Source: an uncultured Pelagibacteraceae bacterium
GTDB lineage: Bacteria; Pseudomonadota; Alphaproteobacteria; Pelagibacterales; Pelagibacteraceae
DNA: 23,421 bases
NCBI GenBank assembly: GCA_902536205.1
Contig: CACAWM010000007.1
Location: forward strand, 1-23,421
Direction of reading: 5' to 3'
Below the pieces are notes generated by a model. It was not told the DNA's origin and did no database searches. It was given only the letters and a program-made list of their open reading frames with translations. Position numbers and translations under genes: made by a program. This document shows positions 16,430 through 23,421 of this stretch, in pieces. The stretch's first letter is position 1, and each line of letters begins with the position of its first letter.

Positions 16430-17092
16430 ATGACTCAAATTTACACAATTCTTTTCGATTTAGATGGCACTATAGTAAATACTGCTCCAGATTTAATGGC
16501 AGCTCACAATCATGTAATGAAAAAATTTGGTCATGCTGAAAAAAAATTATCTGACATTAAATCATTAGCTGGTAAAGGTGCATGGGTAATGATGCAAAGA
16601 TCTTTTAAAGAGGAAATCAAAGATGAAAAAGTTAAAAAAGAAATGACCAAAGAATTTCTAGACTACTACTCAAAAAATATTGACCAGAACAGTCAGCCAC
16701 TCAAAGGATCCATTGAGTTTTTAAATTGGGCAAAAAATAAAAATATTTCTATGGGTGTTTGCACAAACAAACAGGAAAAATTAGCAATTGATCTTCTTAA
16801 AAAATTAGATATGTACAAATATTTTGAATACGTTGCTGGTAGTGATACTTTTTCATTTAATAAACCTGATCCTCGACATTTAACTGATGTAGTTGAAATC
16901 ATCGGTGGTGATTTAAAAAAAACAATTATGGTTGGAGATAGTGAGGTTGATGCCAATTCAGCACATAATGCAAATTTGCCATTTGTATTAGTAAAAGATG
17001 GATATACTGAAAAAACCGAAAAAGAAATCAAGCATGATGAATTAATTAACGACTTCATTGGGTTTGATAAAATTATTGAAAAATATTTATGA
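16430..17092 (+). CDS. gph: HAD-family phosphatase, phosphoglycolate phosphatase type
   Basis: This 220-residue haloacid-dehalogenase-like hydrolase has all family motifs. DLDGT has nucleophile Asp10 and acid/base Asp12, CTNK is motif II, and VGDSEVD supplies Asp170 and Asp174 for Mg. An alpha-helical cap domain lies between motifs I and II. The likely role is removal of phosphate from 2-phosphoglycolate, but HAD substrates are hard to call from sequence; other small sugar phosphates are possible. Its place next to glmU-glmS is also seen in other alphaproteobacteria, from memory. The stop overlaps the next gene by four bases (ATGA). Confidence 0.85.
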   Translation: MTQIYTILFDLDGTIVNTAPDLMAAHNHVMKKFGHAEKKLSDIKSLAGKGAWVMMQRSFKEEIKDEKVKKEMTKEFLDYYSKNIDQNSQPLKGSIEFLNWAKNKNISMGVCTNKQEKLAIDLLKKLDMYKYFEYVAGSDTFSFNKPDPRHLTDVVEIIGGDLKKTIMVGDSEVDANSAHNANLPFVLVKDGYTEKTEKEIKHDELINDFIGFDKIIEKYL

Positions 17093-17688
17093 TAACTTTT
17101 GCTTTGTTTTCAGCATTGTCCACCTTTTATTTTACAATGTTTTTTACACCTGGTCCTAATAACGCCATGCTTACTACTTCGGGAATGAAATTTGGTTTTG
17201 TGAGAACATTGCCTCATTTAATAGGAATTCCTTTAGGTCATATTTTGCAGATTGGTTTAACTTGTTTTGGTTTAGCTAATTTATTTTTACTTTACCCTCA
17301 GGTTCAATTTTATATGAAAATTCTATGTTTCATTTACTTAGTTTATTTAGGATGGAAAATGATTGGCTCATTTAGCTTAGTTCAAAAGGAAACAGGAAGA
17401 CCGTTGAGATTTTATGAAGCTTCATTATTTCAATTCATAAATCCTAAAGCTTGGTCTATTGCTGTAACGGTTGCTTCAGGTTTTTTTCCTACAGAAGAAA
17501 ATATTATTATTGGAGTTGCTTTTGTAACTATTACAGCTGCAGTTATTTGTTTTCCTACAATTAGCTTGTGGGCCTTATTCGGTAGCGGTTTAAGAAAATT
17601 TGTTACTGATGTAAAAATAAAAAAAATTATTGAATATTTGTTAGCAATTTTATTAGTATTAACTGGTTTATTTATACTGCTTAAATAA
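17089..17688 (+). CDS. LysE/RhtB family amino-acid exporter
   Basis: This 199-residue integral membrane protein has about six hydrophobic segments. The start, FFTPGPNNAMLTTSGMKFGF, holds the PGPN signature of LysE/RhtB exporters. FINPKAW, mid-protein, is another family element. Such proteins export amino acids or related metabolites with proton exchange; the substrate cannot be named. The ATG overlaps the gph stop (ATGA), so both are probably one operon. The following prpB has its own promoter. Confidence 0.9.
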   Translation: MITFALFSALSTFYFTMFFTPGPNNAMLTTSGMKFGFVRTLPHLIGIPLGHILQIGLTCFGLANLFLLYPQVQFYMKILCFIYLVYLGWKMIGSFSLVQKETGRPLRFYEASLFQFINPKAWSIAVTVASGFFPTEENIIIGVAFVTITAAVICFPTISLWALFGSGLRKFVTDVKIKKIIEYLLAILLVLTGLFILLK

Positions 17689-17691
17689 TCT

Positions 17692-17720
17692 TTGATTTTT
17701 ATACCCTCCCCTAATATAAG
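17692..17720 (+). promoter_or_regulatory. Predicted promoter of prpB-prpC
   Basis: TTGATT (17692-17697) and TATAAG (17715-17720) are 17 bp apart. The start would lie near 17727, one or two bases before the prpB ATG at 17729, giving a nearly leaderless mRNA. The spacer contains CCCTCCCC, odd in such AT-rich DNA. Confidence 0.45.
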
Positions 17721-17728
17721 TCTAACGA

Positions 17729-18625
17729 ATGCATTTTACTAAAAAAACAATTTCAGAAAAACGTTCAGATTTAATTAAAAATTTAAAATCAAAAAAACTA
17801 TTAAGATTTCCCGGAGCATATAATCCTCTATGTGCTAAGCTTATTGCCGAAATAGGTTTTGATGGTGTTTATGTTTCAGGTGGAGTTATGTCTAATGATC
17901 TTGGTTTGCCAGATATAGGTCTAACGACATTGGATCAAGTAAGTTATAGAAGCAATCAAATAGCTAGAGTTACCGACCTACCAACGATAGTTGATATTGA
18001 TACAGGCTTTGGAAACTGTAAGAAAACAATTGAAGTATTTGAAAACAAAGGGTTGGCTGGATGTCATTTAGAAGATCAAATAGCTGAAAAAAGATGTGGC
18101 CATTTAGATAATAAAGAATTGGTATCTAAAGAAGAAATGGTAAAAAAAATTCAGGAGTCAGTAAAATCAAGGAAAGACAAAAATTTTTTAATTATTGCAA
18201 GAACTGATGCTAATTCTGTTGAAGGGTTAAATAAAACATTAGAGAGAATTAAAGCTTATGAGGATGCAGGAGCTGATATGATTTTTCCAGAAGCTATGAA
18301 AGATGAAAGCGAATTTGAAAAAGTTAGAAAAGCAGCGAGAGGATATTTGTTAGCTAATATGACTGAATTTGGAAAATCTAAATTGTTAAATAAAAATCAA
18401 TTAGAAAATTTAGGCTATAACCTTGTAATTTATCCTGTTAGTACACAGCGTCTAGCAATGCAAAATGTGGAAATAGGTTTAAAGTCTATATTTAATGATG
18501 GCCATCAAAACAATATTATTGACAAAATGCAGACTAGAAAAAGGTTGTACGAGTTAGTAGAATATGACAAATACAATACACCAGATAAAAAAATTACTGA
18601 TTTTTCTACAGAGGGGCATGAATAA
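17729..18625 (+). CDS. prpB: 2-methylisocitrate lyase
   Basis: PrpB splits 2-methylisocitrate to pyruvate and succinate, the last step of the methylcitrate cycle for propionyl-CoA. It is a 298-residue member of the isocitrate lyase/PEP mutase superfamily. Active-site KRCGH has Cys123, the same number as in E. coli PrpB. Mg-site aspartates lie in VDIDTGFGN, and VSGGVMSNDLGLPDIG and HLEDQ are also typical. The pairing with prpC supports PrpB over other superfamily members such as oxaloacetate decarboxylase. The start shows no Shine-Dalgarno motif and may be leaderless. Its TAA stop shares one base with the prpC ATG. Confidence 0.93.
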   Translation: MHFTKKTISEKRSDLIKNLKSKKLLRFPGAYNPLCAKLIAEIGFDGVYVSGGVMSNDLGLPDIGLTTLDQVSYRSNQIARVTDLPTIVDIDTGFGNCKKTIEVFENKGLAGCHLEDQIAEKRCGHLDNKELVSKEEMVKKIQESVKSRKDKNFLIIARTDANSVEGLNKTLERIKAYEDAGADMIFPEAMKDESEFEKVRKAARGYLLANMTEFGKSKLLNKNQLENLGYNLVIYPVSTQRLAMQNVEIGLKSIFNDGHQNNIIDKMQTRKRLYELVEYDKYNTPDKKITDFSTEGHE

Positions 18626-19749
18626 TGAGTGAAGAAATTAAAAAAGGTTTACTTGGTATAGTTGTCGATGAAACAACAATATCTCATGTTGTGCCAGAGT
18701 TAAGTGCACTTACTTACAGAGGTTATACAGTTCAAGAACTTTGTGATAAGTGTGATTTTGAGGAAGTTGCGTATCTTGTTCTTAATGGTGAGCTACCAAA
18801 CAAAAATCAGCTTAAAAAATTTATCAAACAAGAAAGATCTGAGAGAAAACTTTCAAAACAAATATTAAATGATATTAAAAAGATGCCAAAAAATGCTCAT
18901 CCTATGGATGTAATTAGAACATGTGTAAGTCTCATGGCATTAGAAGATAAAGACACAAAAGATAATTCACCTGCAGCTAACATGAGGAAAGCAATGAGAA
19001 TATTTGCTAAAACTCCCACAGCAGTTGCCGCTTATTTTAGAGCAAGAAAAGGTAAGAGTATTATTTCTCCAAGTAAAAATTTATCTTTTTCTGAAAACTT
19101 CTTTAAAATGATGTTCAACAAAGTTCCAGATAAAGAAATAGTTAGAGCATTTGATATCTCATTAATTTTATACGCTGAACATAGCTTTAATGTATCTACT
19201 TTTACCGCAAGAACAATTACCTCTAGTTTATCAGATTTACATGGAGCAATTACAGGAGCTATAGCTTCTTTAAAAGGACCATTACATGGTGGAGCAAACG
19301 AAGCAGTAATGCATATGATGAAGGAAATTGGAAAACCAGAAAAAGCTAAAGCTTGGATTGAAAATGCATTAGACAAAAAGAAAGTTGTAATGGGATTTGG
19401 TCATAGAGTATACAGAACAGGAGACTCTAGAGTACCTACAATGAAACATTATATGTTTAAAGTAGCCAAGCTTTTAAAAAAAGAAAAGTACACAAAAATT
19501 TATGAAATTTTAGAAAAAGTAATGATAGATAAAAAGAAAATCTATCCTAATGTAGACTTCCCGTGTGGTCCAACTTATTACATGATGGGAATTGATATTG
19601 ATTTCTATACACCAATATTCGTAATGTCTAGAATAACTGGTTGGTCAGCACACATCATGGAACAGCATGCTTCTAATAAGTTAATTAGACCTTTATCAAA
19701 GTATAGAGGCGCTGAAGTAAGAGAAGTAATGCTTTTAAATCAAAGATAA
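18625..19749 (+). CDS. prpC: 2-methylcitrate synthase
   Basis: PrpC condenses propionyl-CoA with oxaloacetate to 2-methylcitrate. It is 374 residues and citrate-synthase-like, with the three catalytic residues visible: His221 in GPLHGGAN, His260 in GFGHRVY and Asp311 in NVDFPCG. AEHSFNVSTFTAR and HIMEQHASNKLIRP are also conserved. The short type I-like length and position directly after prpB favour methylcitrate synthase, although some activity with acetyl-CoA is common in this family. Translation is coupled through TAATG at 18625. No prpD or acnD follows; the next gene is unrelated. Confidence 0.92.
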   Translation: MSEEIKKGLLGIVVDETTISHVVPELSALTYRGYTVQELCDKCDFEEVAYLVLNGELPNKNQLKKFIKQERSERKLSKQILNDIKKMPKNAHPMDVIRTCVSLMALEDKDTKDNSPAANMRKAMRIFAKTPTAVAAYFRARKGKSIISPSKNLSFSENFFKMMFNKVPDKEIVRAFDISLILYAEHSFNVSTFTARTITSSLSDLHGAITGAIASLKGPLHGGANEAVMHMMKEIGKPEKAKAWIENALDKKKVVMGFGHRVYRTGDSRVPTMKHYMFKVAKLLKKEKYTKIYEILEKVMIDKKKIYPNVDFPCGPTYYMMGIDIDFYTPIFVMSRITGWSAHIMEQHASNKLIRPLSKYRGAEVREVMLLNQR

Positions 19750-19750
19750 T

Positions 19751-20773
19751 TTGAAAATTCTTAATTTCTTTAAAATAATTTTTTTTAATATATTAATTTT
19801 TTTTTCTCTTTTAATTATAATTGAATTAATTTTTGGCTCCTGGTTTAAAAATAATTTTTCCTACCGATTATCATCAGAAAGAAATATCTATAGAGTTTAT
19901 AAATTTGATTTTTCTAACTACAAAGGTGAGTCAATATACAAAAGAGATACAAATGCATTTAGATATAACGAAAATCCAATTGATGTGAATGATATAGACA
20001 TAATTTTCACTGGTGGTTCTACTACAAATCAAAAATTTTTGAATTTTCAAGACACTATTGTAGGTAATTTAGATAATTACTTTAATGAAAAAAATTTTGT
20101 TAATGCTGGTGTTGACGGACTTTCGATAAGAGGTCATATAAATTCGTTTAATTTTTGGTTTAATAATATAAATGATTTAAAATCAAAGTTTTACATCTTT
20201 TATTTAGGAATTAATGATCAAAATTTATTAAGATATAAAAAAAAATCTGTTGATGAATTTCAAGAGTCCGATTTTGAGGGAAACATAAGAGAATATCTAG
20301 AATCTAATTCTTTCTTTTATAAAAAATTTCGTCTTTTGAAAGCTAATCTTTATTTAAAATATAATATTCAAAAGGGAGCAAATATAGTCAACAAAGATAA
20401 TGTTGTGTACGGGGAAAGGTCTAAAAAGAAATTTATAACCTATGAGGAATTTAAAATGAACAATAAAATTAACAATTTATATTTTGATAAATATATTTTG
20501 TTGCTCAACACACTCACTAATAAAGTTGAGAAATTAAATGCAAAACCGATCTATATAACCCAAATATCAGGATATGGAATGAATTCAGAATTATTTTCAG
20601 CTGCAAATGCGATCATGGATCATTGTAAAAATAAAAATTTACAATGCATTAATCTCGCTAAAGATATAAATTTAGATTATGAGGATTTTTACGATAGTTT
20701 ACATTTAACTCCAAAAGGATCGCTTAAAGTTTCCTCTTATTTATCTAAGAAATTAGAAAAGATTATTAATTAA
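19751..20773 (+). CDS. SGNH/GDSL hydrolase-like protein with N-terminal membrane anchor
   Basis: This 340-residue protein has one hydrophobic segment at about residues 8-28, then a domain with SGNH blocks in order. IIFTGGSTTNQ has the probable nucleophile Ser90, NAGVDGLS is block II (Gly120), YLGIND has Asn155, and FYDSLHLTPKG has Asp315 and His318. These are the four SGNH elements, so an esterase or acyl-transfer role at the outer side of the membrane is likely. The substrate is unknown; surface-sugar O-deacetylation or acetylation is one possibility. The start is TTG at 19751, two bases after the prpC stop, because no ATG lies before the anchor. The gene is AT-rich. Confidence 0.75.
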   Translation: MKILNFFKIIFFNILIFFSLLIIIELIFGSWFKNNFSYRLSSERNIYRVYKFDFSNYKGESIYKRDTNAFRYNENPIDVNDIDIIFTGGSTTNQKFLNFQDTIVGNLDNYFNEKNFVNAGVDGLSIRGHINSFNFWFNNINDLKSKFYIFYLGINDQNLLRYKKKSVDEFQESDFEGNIREYLESNSFFYKKFRLLKANLYLKYNIQKGANIVNKDNVVYGERSKKKFITYEEFKMNNKINNLYFDKYILLLNTLTNKVEKLNAKPIYITQISGYGMNSELFSAANAIMDHCKNKNLQCINLAKDINLDYEDFYDSLHLTPKGSLKVSSYLSKKLEKIIN

Positions 20774-20810
20774 TTTAAAATATGGTAAAAAAAGTATAAA
20801 GTATTTGAAT

Positions 20811-20996
20811 ATGACACTAACTAATTTTCTTCTTCTTTTAATTCTTTCTATATTCACAACTTACACATTCATGAATTGGAAAGGTATAGATAAAGGTCCA
20901 AAACTTACAATTGTTCTTCAATTTGTAGGGTGGACTATTTTATTTTTTGTAATTGTTTTTGTTCTTAAAATGATTGGATTTATTAACGAGTTTTAA
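20811..20996 (+). CDS. Small two-span membrane protein, unknown
   Basis: The 61-residue product is almost wholly hydrophobic, with two predicted membrane spans (residues about 3-20 and 31-55) joined by a short loop, NWKGIDKGPK. I do not recognise the family. The ATG at 20811 is preferred over a TTG two codons earlier. It follows the SGNH gene by 37 bp on the same strand, so co-transcription is possible. Its end overlaps the convergent proW by 14 bp. The regular span-loop-span layout argues against a chance reading frame, but confidence is limited by size. Confidence 0.6.
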   Translation: MTLTNFLLLLILSIFTTYTFMNWKGIDKGPKLTIVLQFVGWTILFFVIVFVLKMIGFINEF

Positions 20997-21834
20997 TAAT
21001 CTTCTGAGTTATTCTATCTAATATAATTGCTAAGATTACTATTCCTGTTCCTCCGATAACAGCTGAACCAACATCTAATCTACCTAAAGCAATGTAAACA
21101 GTTAAACCTAATCCTCCAGCTCCAATCAAAGCTGCAATAACTACCATAGATAAAGCTAACATTAACGTTTGATTAACACCTGCCATAATAGTTTTTAAAG
21201 ATAAAGGAATTTCAATTTTTATAAGTATAAGAAACCTTGTTAATCCTAAACTTGAACCGGCTTCTTTAAAACCTTTACCGACTTGTCTAATTCCTAAATT
21301 GGTTAAGCGAATTATTGGCGGAAGTGCAAATATAATTGTTGCAACAACACCTGGGGTTAGTCCTACTCCAAAAAGCATAACTACGGGTATTAAATAAACA
21401 AAGCTTGGTATGGTCTGCATAATATCCAACACAGGACGCAAAATAATTTCAAATGTATTACTTCTAGAAGCTAAAATTCCTAAAGGAATACCAATTAACA
21501 TACAAAATAAAACTGCAGTAAATATCATAGCTAAAGTGGTCATGCTCTCAGACCATAAATCAACTAGATCTATAAAAACTAAACTTACAAAAGAAAATAT
21601 TGCAAACTTTAAACCATTAGTTCTATAAGCAAAAAAAATAAATATTAATAAAATGATTGGAAATGGGATAAAGTTAAAAAGAGAGTCTAAGCTATTTAAT
21701 ACAGTGTCTATGGGGGCTGAGATTTTTTTAAAGAGTGGCCGTTGCTCAAATAGCCACTCTTTAATATTTCCTTCTATCCATTCACCTATTGGAATGTATA
21801 TTTCGTAATCTGAAGGGGCTAATTTTAAACTCAT
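20983..21834 (-). CDS. proW: Glycine betaine/proline-type ABC transporter permease
   Basis: This is the membrane subunit of a quaternary-amine ABC importer, 283 residues with about six to seven hydrophobic segments. The N-terminus (IYIPIGEWIEG) is typical of ProW. The coupling (EAA) loop reads KEAGSSLGLTRFLILIKIEIP, next to NQTLMLALSMVVIAALIGAGGLG, which matches the OpuAB/ProW family. It starts 18 bp after the proX stop. No ATPase gene (proV) follows: the next sequence is a convergent small gene. The ATPase must be elsewhere, perhaps upstream of the partial second proX. Confidence 0.93.
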   Translation of the reverse strand: MSLKLAPSDYEIYIPIGEWIEGNIKEWLFEQRPLFKKISAPIDTVLNSLDSLFNFIPFPIILLIFIFFAYRTNGLKFAIFSFVSLVFIDLVDLWSESMTTLAMIFTAVLFCMLIGIPLGILASRSNTFEIILRPVLDIMQTIPSFVYLIPVVMLFGVGLTPGVVATIIFALPPIIRLTNLGIRQVGKGFKEAGSSLGLTRFLILIKIEIPLSLKTIMAGVNQTLMLALSMVVIAALIGAGGLGLTVYIALGRLDVGSAVIGGTGIVILAIILDRITQKIIKTR

Positions 21835-21852
21835 TAAAATTAACCTGAACCC

Positions 21853-22794
21853 TTACTTGATCCAACTATCAAATGTACTTTGATTAGCTTTTATCCATTC
21901 AGCTGCATGTTTCTTAATAGCTTTTTCACTTTTCTCACCCTTGTTCATTTTCAAGTTTTGAGCTGCAATATCTCCAAGAGGTATAGAAGCTTTTTTAAGC
22001 ATCTTCTCTACTTTTGGATTTGCTTTAAGAAAATCTACATTTGCTGCTGGTCTGATATCATCAGCGCCAAAACCTAAATTTACTTTAGACTTTGTAGCAT
22101 TAGCGATCTTAGTTGGTTTTGTTTTACTGTATGGAACTTCAATCCAAACTACATCTTTACCAAGTTTTAAAGCACCAACAGTCCAATTAGGTGTCCATGT
22201 ATAAAATAGAATAGACTTTCCATTTTTGTATTTAGATACTGCATCTGCCATTGAAGCTGAGTAGTCCGCTTTTACTGGATTGATAAAATCACCTAATCCA
22301 AGCTCATCAAAGTGTTTTGTGATTTGTTTTTCACAACCCCAACCTGGAGGGCAAGCAACCATGTCCGCTTTTCCATCACCATTAGAGTCAAACTCTTTTG
22401 CATGTTTTTTGATATCCATTACGCTTTTGATGCCAAATTTATCTGCTGATTTTTTATCAACTAAGTAACCTTGGGCTCCTCCACCCTTCATTACATAACC
22501 AACTGGTTTAACTTTCCCTTTAGACTCTGATATGTAACCATCATGAGTGCCGAACCAGCCGTTCACCCATAAATCAACATCACCTGATGTTGCTGCTACA
22601 TAAAACACTTGAGGTTTCATTACAGTTGGGCCTGAAACTTTGTAACCCATTTTTTCAAGAGCCGCCTTATAGATCTCAGCCTGAAAGTAACCTGTATCCC
22701 AGTCTGCCTTACCCATTTTGATCTCGTTAGCATATACAGCACTACTAATAGTAAGAGCTGCAATTATTGATACTAAATGTTTTAAATATCTCAT
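21853..22794 (-). CDS. proX: Periplasmic glycine betaine-type binding protein
   Basis: This is an OpuAC/ProX-family substrate-binding protein, 313 residues from the chosen ATG. A signal peptide (RYLKHLVSIIAALTISSAVYA) precedes mature NEIKMGKADWDTG. Likely aromatic-cage tryptophans lie at residues 32, 76, 80, 152, 200 and 204 (DLWVNGW, PGWGCE, YTWTPNW). Cys148 and Cys154 flank PPGWG, as the disulfide loop does in E. coli ProX. A DSNGDGKAD stretch (136-144) looks like a calcium loop. The ligand is probably glycine betaine or a similar onium compound. I chose the ATG at 22794 over 22812, because AGGAGG lies 4 bases upstream of it. Confidence 0.93.
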   Translation of the reverse strand: MRYLKHLVSIIAALTISSAVYANEIKMGKADWDTGYFQAEIYKAALEKMGYKVSGPTVMKPQVFYVAATSGDVDLWVNGWFGTHDGYISESKGKVKPVGYVMKGGGAQGYLVDKKSADKFGIKSVMDIKKHAKEFDSNGDGKADMVACPPGWGCEKQITKHFDELGLGDFINPVKADYSASMADAVSKYKNGKSILFYTWTPNWTVGALKLGKDVVWIEVPYSKTKPTKIANATKSKVNLGFGADDIRPAANVDFLKANPKVEKMLKKASIPLGDIAAQNLKMNKGEKSEKAIKKHAAEWIKANQSTFDSWIK

Positions 22795-22798
22795 ATTC

Positions 22799-22804
22799 CC
22801 TCCT
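22799..22804 (-). promoter_or_regulatory. Consensus Shine-Dalgarno of proX
   Basis: AGGAGG on the minus strand, 4 bases before the proX ATG at 22794, is the only full consensus Shine-Dalgarno I found before a gene in this window. It fixes the start and suggests strong translation, as expected for an abundant binding protein. Confidence 0.75.
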
Positions 22805-22876
22805 AAATTCAAAAAATTTTAACATGTAAAGAATTCTAATGTAACCGTAATACAACTAAAAAGTGAGATATGTCTT

Positions 22877-22900
22877 ATATGCGCACCAAAGTGCGCATAT
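22877..22900. repeat. GC-rich perfect hairpin between the two proX genes
   Basis: ATATGCGCAC and GTGCGCATAT form a perfect 10-bp stem with a 4-base loop (CAAA on plus). It lies 23 bp past the upstream proX stop. A T-rich run follows only on the plus strand, where no gene is read, so as a minus-strand terminator it lacks a U-tract. It may stabilise the 3' end of the upstream proX mRNA or be a protein site. Confidence 0.7.
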
Positions 22901-22922
22901 TTTCTTATTTGCTAATTAATTC

Positions 22923-23421
22923 TTAATTTATCCAACTATTAAAAGTTTTTTGATTTGATTTAATCCATTCCTCAGCATGTTTCTTTATTGCTTTTTCACT
23001 TTTCTCACCCTTATTCATTTTTAAGTTTTGAGCAGCAATATCAGCTAAAGGTATAGATGCTTTGTTTAAAAACTTTTCTACTTTTGGATTAGCTTTTAAA
23101 AAATCAACATTAGCAGCTGGTCTAATGTCATTTACACCAAAGCCCATATTAAGTTTTGACTTTGTTGCATTTGGTACACTAACCACTTTTGTTTCACTAA
23201 AAGGAGCTTCGATCCAAACTACATCTTCTCCCAATTTTAAAGTACCGACTGTCCAATTAGGTGTCCAAGTATAAAATAATACTGATTTACCATTTTTATA
23301 TCTTGAAATTATATCTGCCATAGCAGCTGAATAATCTGCTTTTATTGGATTAATAAATTCACCTAGACCAAGTTCTTTAAAATGTCTTGATATAATTTTT
23401 TCGCAACCCCATCCTGGATGA
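22923..23421 (-). CDS. proX: Second ProX-type binding protein, 5' end outside window
   Basis: This is the C-terminal part of a paralogue of the adjacent proX. The frame stays open to the window edge: before an internal ATG at 23321 it still reads HPGWGCEKII and LGLGEFINPIKADYS, matching the other protein. By hand count, about 33 of 160 aligned residues differ, close to 80% identity. The PGWGC segment, the YTWTPNW tryptophans and the long NATKSK to WIN tail are kept. Differences cluster where the first copy reads VPYSKTKPTKIA and this one APFSETKVVSVP, so ligand range or affinity may differ. The 128-bp gap to the other proX holds a hairpin. Confidence 0.9.
   Translation of the reverse strand, partial: HPGWGCEKIISRHFKELGLGEFINPIKADYSAAMADIISRYKNGKSVLFYTWTPNWTVGTLKLGEDVVWIEAPFSETKVVSVPNATKSKLNMGFGVNDIRPAANVDFLKANPKVEKFLNKASIPLADIAAQNLKMNKGEKSEKAIKKHAEEWIKSNQKTFNSWIN

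Noticed and set aside
16361..16438. Upstream extension of glmU to a start at 16438
   Set aside because: The added residues do not resemble GlmU, would overlap gph, and would put the promoter and palindrome inside coding sequence.
16693..17058. Minus-strand open frame inside gph
   Set aside because: Shadow of gph, with no homology features.
22795..22812. Upstream start of proX at 22812
   Set aside because: The AGGAGG ribosome site lies between it and the ATG at 22794, and a normal signal peptide begins at the latter.
22877..22912. Hairpin plus T-rich run read as an intrinsic terminator on the plus strand
   Set aside because: No plus-strand gene lies upstream within reach; both flanking genes are on the minus strand, where no U-tract follows.
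22795..22922. Possible riboswitch in the 128-bp proX leader
   Set aside because: Beyond the one hairpin I see no conserved junction or paired set of helices typical of a known riboswitch, such as the glycine class.
1..23421. CRISPR array, tRNA or rRNA genes, insertion sequences or att sites
   Set aside because: No regularly spaced repeats, cloverleaf-type sequences, transposase motifs or terminal repeats were seen; gaps between genes are too short for most of these.

Overview
This window looks like a core-genome segment of a SAR11-type alphaproteobacterium (Candidatus Pelagibacter or a close relative). That placement is inferred from three things: very AT-rich DNA, extreme gene packing with almost no gap over 60 bp, and the gene set. 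The gene set includes purC-purS-purQ-purL followed by bolA and grxD, a prpB-prpC pair, ProX/ProW osmolyte uptake, and GlmU/GlmS beside gph. No tRNA, rRNA, CRISPR array, insertion sequence or prophage is visible, and no gene-free stretch reaches 300 bases. The longest gap is about 128 bp, between the two proX genes.

Layout. (1) 1-4597, plus strand: the purine genes purC (5' cut by the window edge), purS, purQ and purL, tightly joined to bolA, the monothiol glutaredoxin grxD and a small unknown membrane-anchored protein. (2) 4616-6887: a very AT-rich pair, a SAM methyltransferase on plus and a GT-C-like polytopic membrane protein on minus, overlapping tail to tail. (3) 6932-16360, minus strand, read from right to left: a GlmU acetyltransferase-only protein, glmS, a small beta-carbonic-anhydrase-like protein, class II DAHP synthase, nadE, cysS, cimA, trmJ-like and rpsD. 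Recognisable promoters sit before glmU, aroG and rpsD. (4) 16430-20996, plus strand: gph, a LysE/RhtB exporter, prpB-prpC, an SGNH hydrolase-like protein and a 61-residue membrane protein. (5) 20983-23421, minus strand: the ABC permease proW, a glycine-betaine-type binding protein proX, and the 3' part of a second proX about 80% identical to the first.

How the genes work together. PurSQL forms the three-subunit FGAM synthase and PurC acts later in the same pathway. BolA and the CGFS glutaredoxin are known iron-sulfur partners. GlmS and the GlmU acetyltransferase supply amino-sugar precursors for the envelope. DAHP synthase starts aromatic synthesis and CimA starts a threonine-independent route to isoleucine. 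PrpB and PrpC are two steps of the methylcitrate cycle for propionyl-CoA. ProX and ProW import osmolytes, probably glycine betaine or a relative, but their ATPase is not in the window.

I found no clearly new multi-gene system. The items most worth a second look are: a GlmU lacking its uridylyltransferase half; a perfect palindrome over the glmU -10 element; a 13-bp-stem inverted repeat straddling the aroG stop codon; tandem ProX paralogues separated by a GC-rich perfect hairpin; several promoters implying leaders of about 10 nt or less; and a few small unassigned proteins in fixed operon positions.
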